From a virus, in the IMG/VR virus record IMGVR_UViG_3300010354_000523, positions 1 through 26,741 of that record: a DNA stretch of 26,741 nucleotides; one strand, 5' to 3'. Positions 9,701 through 18,154 of this stretch are shown one piece after another. Numbering within the stretch: the stretch's first letter is position 1; each line of letters begins with the position of its first letter. The notes under the pieces are model-generated. The model was not told where the DNA came from. It searched no databases and saw only the letters and a list, made by a program, of their open reading frames with translations. A program made the position numbers and the translations under genes.

Positions 9701-12700
9701 GTCAACCATAGAGTTGTCGCGCAACGGGCAATCTTCATCTAGTGCCTGTGGTCGGTTTGCATCGGTTGCTGTGAAGTTTGATGCTTGCTCTACAGCGGTT
9801 GCAACTCTTGCAGGGGTGCTATTTTCTCTAGAAGGTCTGTAATCCAAGCAGTTGCGGAGTTCAAATGTAAATCCGTAAACTGGACTTGTGTATAGAGGAA
9901 TGTCTTCGTAGCGATTGAAGAATGGGTGATGATCGTAGTGTTCGTATGAGTTTACTGTGAATGGTCCGCTTCCGCTGTGCTTGAAGAACTTGAAGCGCAC
10001 AAACAGGGTGTAGTCTAGTTGATCGCCTTTGTTCTTGAAGATGCCTGGGAACTGCTGCTTTAGGCTTTGCAATACACTCTTGCGAATCACGATCTTTCCG
10101 TGATCGTAGAAGTTATCATTGCACCCATTCAGCATCTCAAAGTACTTGGTGATATCTCTCTTACCAGTTGGATTCGCCACTCCATCTGTGTTGTCCCATA
10201 CAAGAACTTCATCAACCGAAAGAATATCAGAGAATCCTAGACTTGTGATGTACTCTTCTGGCAGATTTGGATTTTGGAACGAGTTTGTGTTTGTTGCACT
10301 CGTTGCATCATCATCGCCAATCCACAAGTCCCATCCATTTTGGCCATCGTCGGTGTAGTTAACATTCCACGGATCATCCGAGTCATCTCCATTGAACTGG
10401 AAAATTCCATCCCAGTTTTGCAAAGGAACCATGAAGTATCCGTCTTGGTCGAAGTACTTGTCCCACTTTGTGCCCGTATACTCTCCAATGACCGCAGCCG
10501 ACTTCTTTCTGAAGTTTACTGTGGGGGCAGAACCTGCTGTTTGAGCGGATACCACCGTTTCCAAAGAGAACGGTTTATTTGTGATGCCAAGTGTATCGCC
10601 TGCTGTTGGCTTGTAGACAATATACAGAACAGTTTTGTCTGCATTGGTCAATGCTTTGATCGGACTCGCAGGGTCTGCAACAGAACCAACCGTAAACATC
10701 TTGTTGGTGTTTGCATTGAATAGCATGATCTTGTCTAGATTGTCTGCTTGAAAGAACGAAAGGCTAGTGGAAAGAGCAGTATTGATAGATGCTTCAAAGG
10801 CAGAACCGCCAGCAATGCCTGCTGAAGATAGCGGAGTTTGTCCCTTGAATGAGTATAGAGTATCGTCAGACGATCCCGAAACATTGGCAACAATACCAAC
10901 CCCCGTGGTCTGATTGCTCAAAATCCACATGAGATTTGCACCACTACCATACTGTTTCCATACGAGACTGCTTCCATCAACGAAGTTAGGACCAGCACCC
11001 GCTCCGCTATTTACCAGTTGTTTGGTAAATGACTTCTTGCAGTCATACTTGACCTTTGCAAACTCATTGATTTGCTTGACCGAGCAAAGACTCGGAAGAT
11101 CAAATATTGCCAAGTTTGCTTTGGGAGCAAAGAGAATGGTATCGTAGTAGTTTACCAGTACCGTTCCAGTTGGACTAGTTTGCTCTACCTGAGTGAATGC
11201 AGTACCACCGAATCCCGATGGGCCGCCCGTGATGCTGATATTGAACAGTTCTACAGTACCGGCCATCTGATCGCCAGTAACAACTGTATCTTCTACATTC
11301 TGATAGCGGAAACGAATGTGATCGAAGTCTGCAAAGTATTGTCCATCGTTGATCTGAATATCGCAGAGATGAACATTCACCTTTCCTTCGTTTGGACTTA
11401 CTCCACGGATACGAGCAGTACCTACAAGAGTGTTTCCATTTGCATTTCCAGTTAGAGCATCGGGAGAGAGTTGGTTCCACAGTTCTACCTGTGGCATTGA
11501 ACTCCATGACGGAATGCGAAGGGTTGTGGGAGCGGTTGTATCTCCCAACGGTTGTTCGCAAATCACATAGTTTCCAAGTACGAGATTGACTTCTTCTCCG
11601 ATTACACTTTCAGACGCTCTTGCTTTTTCGATAGGAAGGAACTTGGTGTTTTGGTTCTCAAACTCATATCCATAGATGTACGCCTTACCTGTTCCAATTC
11701 CGACTGCAAGTTTGCTCTTTGCTGATTCTAGCGCATCTGTTACCTGTGAAGTAGTTGGATCAGCAGCATCCGAAGACCATTCGGGATGTAGTCTAGCAAG
11801 AGTATACTTTCCATTGAAGCGATTGTCTGAGAACACAGACACATGAGGGAAAACTGTCAGATAGTCTTTAGCAGCATCTCCCGTCTGCGAAAGAATCTTT
11901 CTAGGTTCTCCGTCACCCTTTGTATACAAGAAGTCATACACATCTCCCGTGACAGGAATCTCAGACTTCAAGAAGAAACGATTGTTTGTTCCTGGCTTGT
12001 TGTAATGCTCAGATACAATGGTGTCGCCTTCTTCGGGAGTTCCAAAGATCATGTACAGTAGAGTTGTTCCATATCCTCCGCTGCGGAAATCAACTTCGCC
12101 TTGTCTTGCCAAGAATGTATCTTGGTTTGCTACCAATCCCTTCCATGCAAGACCGTCGTTTCTGATTCCGTACAGACTAATATTTGCAGGGAATCCGTCA
12201 GTAATGTCAGCAAATCCTGCTTCGTTTCTTACTGTGTAGTATGTGGAATTTGGGGCACCTTCGATCTCTCTCACACCACTACGAAGAACACAGTACTTTT
12301 CATCATTGAAGTACTCTTCAATGTCGAGTACAAATGGCTTTACCGTGTACGATCCCGACTCGTCATATGTTCTGCGAGCCAAAGTCTCTTCGATCTCGCT
12401 GTAGATTGGATATTTCACGGAGTAGCGAATGTTTCCGTCTACTACGCGGGTCAGTTCTACAAAGTTGTTTGTCTTGTATTGCTCTACATCTGCAAGAGTG
12501 TCAAGATTGGTGAATGCAAGTTGATCTAGAACTAGATCAACCTTGTATCGGTCTGCGCCTGGAGCAGCATAGTTGTACGATCCATATGCAGGATCAAGCA
12601 AGGAAGAATCACCATCTGCGTCAATGACTTCGCGCTTGATGGTAAATCCAACTCTACACGATGGGAACTGATATAGACGAACACCAACAAGCGAGTTGAT

Positions 12701-13558
12701 TTGTGTTTCGCTGCCAGTTACGAATGTCCATCCTCCCGATGTTGCAGTTTCGCCAGGAGAACTCGTCCATTCTGTTTCGACTGAGTTTGGTGCAGATAGA
12801 GGACCAAACACATCTGTCTGAAGTCTTGCTTTGCGCTTTAGAGCGATTGTTTGTCCGCTTGCAAGAACAAATGCTCCATCAATGTAGTAGATGCCATCTT
12901 GGTTGGACATCAAGTATGCCTTACCGAATGTAGCAATCTTGTCGCTTGCAGGATCGCCCATCTTGACACGGCATCGCAGACTTGTGTATACTTCCGCGTT
13001 TGTAGTCTCATCTACAAGAGACACAACAGAAAGCATCTGCTGAGAACCTGTTAGATACTCGTACAGATTTTCCAAGTTGTTTATGGTTTCATCTGCACCC
13101 GTGGTTTGATTTCTGACTGTTACTGAGTTCTGATATTCAACGAACAGGACATGGTAGTTGTCCCCTTCGATTGCAGATACTGCTTCAGACGCTTCAGCGT
13201 GTAGCACTTTCATTCTGAGTTGCGGCGAATTTTGGTCAAGATTTACAAGCGTCTTGCCTACAAACTGGGATGGAGTGATTTCGCTATAGACTCCATCTGC
13301 ACCAGTAACTGCAATTTCCACACGGATAAAGTTGCACTCTACAATGCCAAGTTGACCGTCAACAACAGGACTACCATCCTTGAAGATGTGGTTGGCAAAT
13401 CTACTGATTTGCTTCTGTAGAACCGTCTGTAGTTGTGTAAGTTCGCGGGCCTGCAAGGCATAACCAGGCTTGAACAGCATCTTGATGAACTTCTTGCTGT
13501 CCTGATAGTCGTCGTAATACGGGAAGCCTGCGAATTGTGTTGGTTCGATCTCTGCCAT
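6734..13558 (-). CDS. Giant DUF4815-type virion structural protein (2274 aa)
   Basis: The N-terminus (FPYYDDYQDSKKFIKMLFKPGY, then ARELTQLQTVLQKQISRF and HIFKDGSPV) matches the DUF4815 family of large structural proteins in T4-like cyanophages. Further family-like landmarks in order are TGKAYIYGYEFE with PIEKARAS near residues 615-650, ELRNCLDYRPSR near 1235, a helical stretch KLEKRIERVEYYTTLSLLEKEA near 1390-1415, and DPLAQTFLVD followed by a beta-rich region near 1805-1900. The last 200 residues are again beta-rich. No enzymatic motif or membrane segment is visible. The gene starts 10 nt after gp8 with AAAGGAC as ribosome site. It occupies the T4 gp9-gp10-gp11 position and likely forms the outer baseplate or fibre attachment. 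The family call is from remembered motifs; the placement in the particle is inference. It alone takes up a quarter of the window. Confidence 0.85.
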   Translation of the reverse strand: MAEIEPTQFAGFPYYDDYQDSKKFIKMLFKPGYALQARELTQLQTVLQKQISRFANHIFKDGSPVVDGQLGIVECNFIRVEIAVTGADGVYSEITPSQFVGKTLVNLDQNSPQLRMKVLHAEASEAVSAIEGDNYHVLFVEYQNSVTVRNQTTGADETINNLENLYEYLTGSQQMLSVVSLVDETTNAEVYTSLRCRVKMGDPASDKIATFGKAYLMSNQDGIYYIDGAFVLASGQTIALKRKARLQTDVFGPLSAPNSVETEWTSSPGETATSGGWTFVTGSETQINSLVGVRLYQFPSCRVGFTIKREVIDADGDSSLLDPAYGSYNYAAPGADRYKVDLVLDQLAFTNLDTLADVEQYKTNNFVELTRVVDGNIRYSVKYPIYSEIEETLARRTYDESGSYTVKPFVLDIEEYFNDEKYCVLRSGVREIEGAPNSTYYTVRNEAGFADITDGFPANISLYGIRNDGLAWKGLVANQDTFLARQGEVDFRSGGYGTTLLYMIFGTPEEGDTIVSEHYNKPGTNNRFFLKSEIPVTGDVYDFLYTKGDGEPRKILSQTGDAAKDYLTVFPHVSVFSDNRFNGKYTLARLHPEWSSDAADPTTSQVTDALESAKSKLAVGIGTGKAYIYGYEFENQNTKFLPIEKARASESVIGEEVNLVLGNYVICEQPLGDTTAPTTLRIPSWSSMPQVELWNQLSPDALTGNANGNTLVGTARIRGVSPNEGKVNVHLCDIQINDGQYFADFDHIRFRYQNVEDTVVTGDQMAGTVELFNISITGGPSGFGGTAFTQVEQTSPTGTVLVNYYDTILFAPKANLAIFDLPSLCSVKQINEFAKVKYDCKKSFTKQLVNSGAGAGPNFVDGSSLVWKQYGSGANLMWILSNQTTGVGIVANVSGSSDDTLYSFKGQTPLSSAGIAGGSAFEASINTALSTSLSFFQADNLDKIMLFNANTNKMFTVGSVADPASPIKALTNADKTVLYIVYKPTAGDTLGITNKPFSLETVVSAQTAGSAPTVNFRKKSAAVIGEYTGTKWDKYFDQDGYFMVPLQNWDGIFQFNGDDSDDPWNVNYTDDGQNGWDLWIGDDDATSATNTNSFQNPNLPEEYITSLGFSDILSVDEVLVWDNTDGVANPTGKRDITKYFEMLNGCNDNFYDHGKIVIRKSVLQSLKQQFPGIFKNKGDQLDYTLFVRFKFFKHSGSGPFTVNSYEHYDHHPFFNRYEDIPLYTSPVYGFTFELRNCLDYRPSRENSTPARVATAVEQASNFTATDANRPQALDEDCPLRDNSMVDESTGAFVLRLARGDSETVLPAVGVSGSRPAVTYDYFTSRRDKIVLLKNREFKIIEGKPAIRPESPKDVPESMSLYNLTVPQYTFGPEDVLVDYIDNKRFTMSDIAKLEKRIERVEYYTTLSLLEKEAAELSIPDPALGGAERIKNGIFVDNFKGHGVGDVFSPYYSCAMDFDKGHLRPRFSTKHIEFDPVIPASNETSDFVVSPDGVVTLKYDSSNPNRYIIQPIASRAISVNPFDIVSWLGTVTMSPSTDTWIDTKTKPAVTVNLEGENDAWQGMKNAFGTQWNDWETTWTGVRSSTTESLGEKTSSQFLDAPHTRRAPDGVMRRRLQTTTTRTNLVTETVDRKQTREGVKTTITPQRVTKELGDRIVDVSVVPYIRSRQITITGKSLKPNTILHAFFDNTSVDQYCLFNGNKVTPSNPIKTSATGEVEVVFNLPGGVFKTGERQFRLTDSATNDLPKSNTSADGSYFAQGLLQTKENTIVSTRVPTITRQSVKEERVVRDVVTRVQTDSSSNISWRDPLAQTFLVDVAKNPKGVWVHSIDLFFKNKPTGSSAPPVRVQIRPTVNGYPHSSMVLPFAEAALNASEVTVVSGLGTDLPTIDDATKYTRFQFSSPVYLIPGEYAIVIMSNSAEYECYIAEMGEVAIGTENTRITQQPYAGVFFKSQNASTWSADQNTDLMFSLNTCRFNPTPNNDNTWSIQFAPVAGDLGFSTTDPDFEVDAMKIVAQMLKFDGTEINAKISLMDSNGSRREFAVPLNENFAPRPVAFQMNADSRLIFEFTSTDPTLSPCVDSERVSAILIDNIIGDPEPASQNWEVEYKARPPYEIDEVNGEGNLVYPVSRYISRRVDLLTGLECDDLKVYLSANLPNYTYVNGASGQDTEIKTSIEVWAKVQTADSDVPFDDLNWMRMDVNPLQATQIATDEVTFTEYSFTMPEYSYPSPSAPRTGYTKAEQQFAVPFTRYAIKVVMYSNNGTIVPKVKDLRVIAVV

Positions 13559-13568
13559 TCTTAGTCCT

Positions 13569-16121
13569 TTAGAACCGTAGAATCAACTTGAACTCTTCAA
13601 GCCGCTCGGGGTTGCGAGTGATTGCCCTGATATTGTCTATGTATACGACTTCGCCGCTATTGATCTGTAGGTCTGGCAGAGTTACATCAGGCCGTTCTCC
13701 CATGCTAGGGATGTTTGGTTCGATCAGTACCTTGTCAATCGTGAACAGGAATACTGGATCGCCGCTTTCTGACTTTCCAAATCCCAACAGTACCCCTTCT
13801 TTAGTGGCAAAGTCAAATGGAGTGAAAGATCGGTTCCATCCACGCAGAGAGGTGAGTTCCAAGTTTAGGCTCTGTTCGGATTGAGTCTGCGTCAGAGTGA
13901 AGTCCACAACGGATGCTGTTCCAATCTTTCGATAGTCTCCATCGGGATTGCCAGCAGTACCTGTAATCACTTCTAGGATGTCTATGGTACTGTCCAATGA
14001 CAGATAGGATGTTCCGTCAATGTCTGTCAGACTTGGGGTGTTGTTCAAAACCTTGGCATTCACCTTGAAGGTTTGACTATATGCAGAACGAACTAGCGTT
14101 TCGCGCTGTGGATCACCGCTAATGATTCCAATGTTGGTTTCTCTGAATCCAGTACTACTGATATTGCTTCCGTCCCAAACGCCAGAGAAAGGATCAACGC
14201 CAGAAACTTGGATGATGCGTTCACCTTCCACATAGTTTCCAAATGCATCAACGGTTGCTCCTCGGAATCGACCATTCAGTTGTGTCAGAATGAGGTATCC
14301 GTCTGTAGCATCGGTTCCAACTTCCCATCCAACAATTCTTGCTGTGGTAAGTGAGTCTATACCAACAATAAACTTGCCAGCATCGAAGGTTTCGGAGGTG
14401 TATCCGATGGTTGGCAGGAAGTTGTCATCTGCTTGAAAGTAGTTGTAAGATGGCCCGACAGCCGTTCCATTTTCACTTAGACCCACAATGGGCAATGTTG
14501 GATCGTTTCTGAATACACTATCTTCCAACGGCTCGATATAAAGATAACCAGTAGGATCACTTCCAGTTATAGGGGCGCAGCAGTTTGCAGAAGATACAGA
14601 TACTGGAGGAATCCATCGAACTACTCTGCCAGTTGCTCCGCTTTGAACCTGAGAAACCAGTTGTCCAGGCTTGTAGTCTCCGCTGAATGGGGTGTATCCG
14701 TGTCTTCCCGAAATCGGAGGATCAGCCCAAAACTTGATCTTGACTACTATGGTATTGGGTTTGGTAATGCGAAGTCTGTAACCATCCAAGTCTTCGCTGC
14801 CAGCGAACTCTCCTGAGTTTGGTCCTCTTCCTAGTCTTGGATTGCGTATCAGTCCGAACTGACGGAAGTTGTTGATTGCTGGCAAATCTCCTGCGATTCC
14901 TGCGCGAGTGGAACAATAAACCATGATCTCAGATGCACCGAGTTCGGTAACAGCATCTGCTCCATGTCCTCCTTTGGGGGATATGATTGCTCTTGCACTA
15001 GGAGCGCGGGCAGTAACTGGTCCTATCACCACGCTTGCATTGGTATAGTTCTTTCCAGACTGAAGCACGGTAATGTCTTCGATCTGATAGGTGTTGTTGC
15101 ATGAATCTCCAGTAATAAGTTCCATCTTACATAGCAACTGGCAACCTGTTCCATCTCCATACACCTTTGCAGTCGGAAGCAATGAAAACTCTGTACGATT
15201 GATGGAAGCGGAGATTGGTCTTACTAGTGGTTCTCTCAGCGTAAGTCCCAACAGTCCTGCATAGTTTGTGTTTGGTGCGCCCCACTCTGCTTGCATGATC
15301 TCGCAGATTTGTCCCGCTCCCAATCCACTCTTGAAATAGATGCTGTATCCTACCAATCCACCCTCTGCATTTAGGTTTGTTCCAACTGGAATGCCAGCAG
15401 GAACAACCCATACTACATTGTCTCCAACTCTGCCTGGAATAGCAACTACTTGATTGTCTCCAACGCTTGTCAGAGGAAACGAATCTCCTAATGCAGACAG
15501 CACTACATGGTTGATTGCGCCTGGAATAGCAGACTGCTGAACCGCAAGTTGCAGAGAGCGTACATTGCTAAGTCCACCTGCAAAGTTGAAACCGTTTTCA
15601 ATAAACTCTACTGGAATACGGGTATCGGTTGCAAACTTGTAGTACAGGTCATCAGGAATCTGATACATGAACTTCCACAAGTATCCATCGCTAGTGCAGA
15701 AGATATTTGTGCTTGTAGAGGTTGGTTGTTCTGTAGACGAAACACCACCTGCATTCGAGATACACTTGTACACTTTGTTTTCGGAAGTGGTTACATAGAA
15801 CTGCTTTGGATTGTAAGGATTTGCCAAGTCCACAACATCGTCATATTCCGTGTATACTGTTCCACTTTGCCATTGATTGCGTGGAATAACCAAACAGACA
15901 TCGCTTCTGCCAATTCTGACCGCTCCGAGCATATCAATCCATGCATCTAAATCTGCACGCACAGAATCCACTACTAGGTCTGGTCTAATTTCATTTGCCC
16001 ACTCAGAGTTCTTTCCAAAGAACAGAAAGAAGCGAGAGTTCGACAAAGAATCGAAATCATCTAGCAAAGATTCTGCCAAGGTTGCTCTGAATTTATTTCT
16101 GATGCGTGTGTCGAATGCCAT
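13569..16121 (-). CDS. gp8: Baseplate wedge subunit gp8-like (850 aa)
   Basis: The N-terminal 180 residues (RFFLFFGKNSEWAN, QWQSGTVYTEYDD, KQFYVTTSENKVYKCISN, DGYLWKFMYQIPDDLYYKFATD) follow the pattern of T4-like gp8 wedge proteins. The C-terminus (SGEVVYIDNIRAITRNPERLEEFKLILRF) is the typical gp8 ending. In T4, gp8 is a 334-residue homodimer in the baseplate wedge; here the protein is about 2.5 times longer. The extra length lies in the middle, residues about 180-780, and includes two SGATGRVVRW or LTTARIVGW-like units that resemble small beta repeats near residues 490 and 600. The start follows CGAGGTAACA and lies 24 nt after the gp7-slot gene, and the stop is 10 nt before the giant structural gene. 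The order gp6, gp7 slot, gp8 is as in T4. The middle expansion has no function that I can name. Confidence 0.85.
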   Translation of the reverse strand: MAFDTRIRNKFRATLAESLLDDFDSLSNSRFFLFFGKNSEWANEIRPDLVVDSVRADLDAWIDMLGAVRIGRSDVCLVIPRNQWQSGTVYTEYDDVVDLANPYNPKQFYVTTSENKVYKCISNAGGVSSTEQPTSTSTNIFCTSDGYLWKFMYQIPDDLYYKFATDTRIPVEFIENGFNFAGGLSNVRSLQLAVQQSAIPGAINHVVLSALGDSFPLTSVGDNQVVAIPGRVGDNVVWVVPAGIPVGTNLNAEGGLVGYSIYFKSGLGAGQICEIMQAEWGAPNTNYAGLLGLTLREPLVRPISASINRTEFSLLPTAKVYGDGTGCQLLCKMELITGDSCNNTYQIEDITVLQSGKNYTNASVVIGPVTARAPSARAIISPKGGHGADAVTELGASEIMVYCSTRAGIAGDLPAINNFRQFGLIRNPRLGRGPNSGEFAGSEDLDGYRLRITKPNTIVVKIKFWADPPISGRHGYTPFSGDYKPGQLVSQVQSGATGRVVRWIPPVSVSSANCCAPITGSDPTGYLYIEPLEDSVFRNDPTLPIVGLSENGTAVGPSYNYFQADDNFLPTIGYTSETFDAGKFIVGIDSLTTARIVGWEVGTDATDGYLILTQLNGRFRGATVDAFGNYVEGERIIQVSGVDPFSGVWDGSNISSTGFRETNIGIISGDPQRETLVRSAYSQTFKVNAKVLNNTPSLTDIDGTSYLSLDSTIDILEVITGTAGNPDGDYRKIGTASVVDFTLTQTQSEQSLNLELTSLRGWNRSFTPFDFATKEGVLLGFGKSESGDPVFLFTIDKVLIEPNIPSMGERPDVTLPDLQINSGEVVYIDNIRAITRNPERLEEFKLILRF

Positions 16122-16145
16122 TGTTACCTCGGTGTATCTATGCGA

Positions 16146-18146
16146 TCAGTTTGTGGGTGTCTGTGTTTGATTTACAGCAGAGAACCCATTTACAACGACT
16201 TGTTCTCCTAAGAGCGGAGCAGCCTGTCTTTGAGGATCGTGTGGTGTTGTTGGTTCTCCTGCCGCTATAGTTGCGCCGCCTGCGGTGTTGAATCCATAGA
16301 TGCTGCCAGATGTATAAGTTGCTTCGGGAGAAACAAAGTCATCTGTCTCATATCCTTCAAACTTGTTTATGCCAGGAGTGAATGAATGATAGTAGCGTCC
16401 ATCAATCATGTGGAAGAAGTCATTCAGTTTGATGCAAGAGAATCTAGTGAATGCTACCTGTCCTCCCTCATAGCAAAGATACGGTGGCATATGAGAGTAG
16501 CCTCTGCTATTTGGGTGGCTATAGATGATCCAATAGTCTTGTGACAGACAGCATCCAGGACCAGTTCCTGTACATAGTTCCCATGTTTCGTGCTTGTCTT
16601 GGAGTTCTTCAGTACCAGTACATCCTGCAATTATGGTACTAGAGTTGACTTTGGTATAGTCAGAACCATTGTGGTCTGCGTCCAAACACCAAATGTTGTG
16701 AATGCCTTGTATCAATCCTTCTGACAAAGCGCCGTCGCCTGGATCGTGAGATTCAGTTCCATTTTCAATTACGGTTCCACGCAAAGGATTGTATCCGATT
16801 GGGTATAGATCAATCCCTCTGCTGTTGTTTCTAAGGTTCTCGTAGGTTTTGAATCTGTACGGAGTATAGTGTCCAATGATCGGGTCTTCGTAAGAAAACA
16901 CAAAGTTCTTGTCGTCTAGTCGGTATCCGCTTATTCTGTACAGATACTGTTGAGCAAACACCGCCATTCCAGACGGATGGATGAGTTTGCGAATAGTGTC
17001 TATCCATCGGTTGAATGACTCATCAGTTTTCACGACATATGAAAAGTCTTGATAGAATCTGTTGTCTTGCAGTTTCTTCTTGGACGAAACATGACCATCA
17101 TCATTGGAATAGAATCCATAATCTTCGATAACTGCACCAAAGAGGGGAATGATCTTTGTTCCACTTCCTGCAAGCGAAACGATTTCTGCTTCCCACTCTT
17201 CGGGATTGTAGTTTACTCCACCATCTACAATCTTGAACTTCTTCACAGGTCCTCTGGCATCGCTTTCGCCAGTCTTTACAAAGAATGGACTTTTGAGATA
17301 GTCAATCTCGCTAATCTGTCCCAATGCTCCGCTTCCTTCAGGATTTCCGTAGTTGTACTTCGGATACACAATAACGGAATCACCGATGCGATACAGTTTC
17401 CATGCATTTGATCCTTCGGTGTTGTTTTCGCCTGTATCGCAAATCTCAAATCCAGTAAGAACTGTGTATACGGTTTCTACTAATGGAGACAGATTTGATG
17501 CAGAAATCTGTACTGGAGAGTTGGGAGAGAACTGACCAAACGGAGCAGAGATGGTGTATTCTGTAACTTCATATCCACCTTGAGTGTATTGGATGATGCT
17601 TTTGATATTGGCATACGCTTTCAGTATTCCCGCACCATCTCTCTGAGATAGAGTTCCACCGTTATAGTTGAATAGTTTGCGTCCGTTCGCAGAAGTAGTC
17701 TTCATCTTGTAGAGAGTATTCCACTTACCATCTGAGAGTCTAAGAATGTCTACCTTCGGATAGTAGAGTTCCGCGTATGTGTTAAAGAGAATCAAGAACA
17801 GAAACTTATATGCCTTCTCTGTTCCCTTGGCTTTGTAGAACGCTCTGATATGCTTCATCAGTTTGCGCTCGTCCAAAATTGCTCCCGTGGTTTGATCGAA
17901 TGCCAGTTGTTGTGGAAAGTGTTTCAGATACTCTTCTCGGAACAGTTTAACGAACGAATCCAAACTGTTGTCTATATCGCGTTGATCTAGTAGAGTTAGA
18001 GGAGAGAGTCTTCTGCCTTCTTCGTTGGTTTGCAACCACTCAAAATATGCTTCCATGAATGCAACAAACATGGGGTGATCCGCAGAGACAAACTCTGGAA
18101 TCTGACCCGCAACAAAATGTTGTAGTTTGTTGTCGTATCCCTGCAT
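16146..18146 (-). CDS. Baseplate wedge protein in the gp7 slot (666 aa)
   Basis: Residues 1-150 form a helical domain (IPEFVSADHPMFVAFMEAYFEWLQ, then HIRAFYKAKGTEKAYKFLFLILF, then ELYYPKVDILRLSDGKW) shared by structural proteins of many T4-like and jumbo myoviruses. Near residues 350-410, DGHVSSKKKLQDNRFYQDFSYVVKT and KLIHPSGMAVFAQQY are the second conserved block of that family. The C-terminal 200 residues are less familiar and rich in Cys, Trp and Tyr (for example ELCTGTGPGCC). Position between gp6 and gp8 equals T4 gp7, the large wedge protein, but the similarity I recognise is to this separate family, so no T4 symbol is given. The start uses TGAGGTAAACC, whose TGA is the gp6 stop, which gives an 8-nt gap and probably coupled translation. 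A baseplate wedge role is likely; exact contacts are inferred. Confidence 0.75.
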   Translation of the reverse strand: MQGYDNKLQHFVAGQIPEFVSADHPMFVAFMEAYFEWLQTNEEGRRLSPLTLLDQRDIDNSLDSFVKLFREEYLKHFPQQLAFDQTTGAILDERKLMKHIRAFYKAKGTEKAYKFLFLILFNTYAELYYPKVDILRLSDGKWNTLYKMKTTSANGRKLFNYNGGTLSQRDGAGILKAYANIKSIIQYTQGGYEVTEYTISAPFGQFSPNSPVQISASNLSPLVETVYTVLTGFEICDTGENNTEGSNAWKLYRIGDSVIVYPKYNYGNPEGSGALGQISEIDYLKSPFFVKTGESDARGPVKKFKIVDGGVNYNPEEWEAEIVSLAGSGTKIIPLFGAVIEDYGFYSNDDGHVSSKKKLQDNRFYQDFSYVVKTDESFNRWIDTIRKLIHPSGMAVFAQQYLYRISGYRLDDKNFVFSYEDPIIGHYTPYRFKTYENLRNNSRGIDLYPIGYNPLRGTVIENGTESHDPGDGALSEGLIQGIHNIWCLDADHNGSDYTKVNSSTIIAGCTGTEELQDKHETWELCTGTGPGCCLSQDYWIIYSHPNSRGYSHMPPYLCYEGGQVAFTRFSCIKLNDFFHMIDGRYYHSFTPGINKFEGYETDDFVSPEATYTSGSIYGFNTAGGATIAAGEPTTPHDPQRQAAPLLGEQVVVNGFSAVNQTQTPTN

Positions 18147-18154
18147 GGTTTACC

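Noticed and set aside
10274-10723. Plus-strand ORF of 149 codons inside the giant structural gene
   Set aside because: It lies antisense within a well-supported 2274-codon frame, has no recognisable domain, and shows the Cys/Ile-rich composition expected of a shadow frame.
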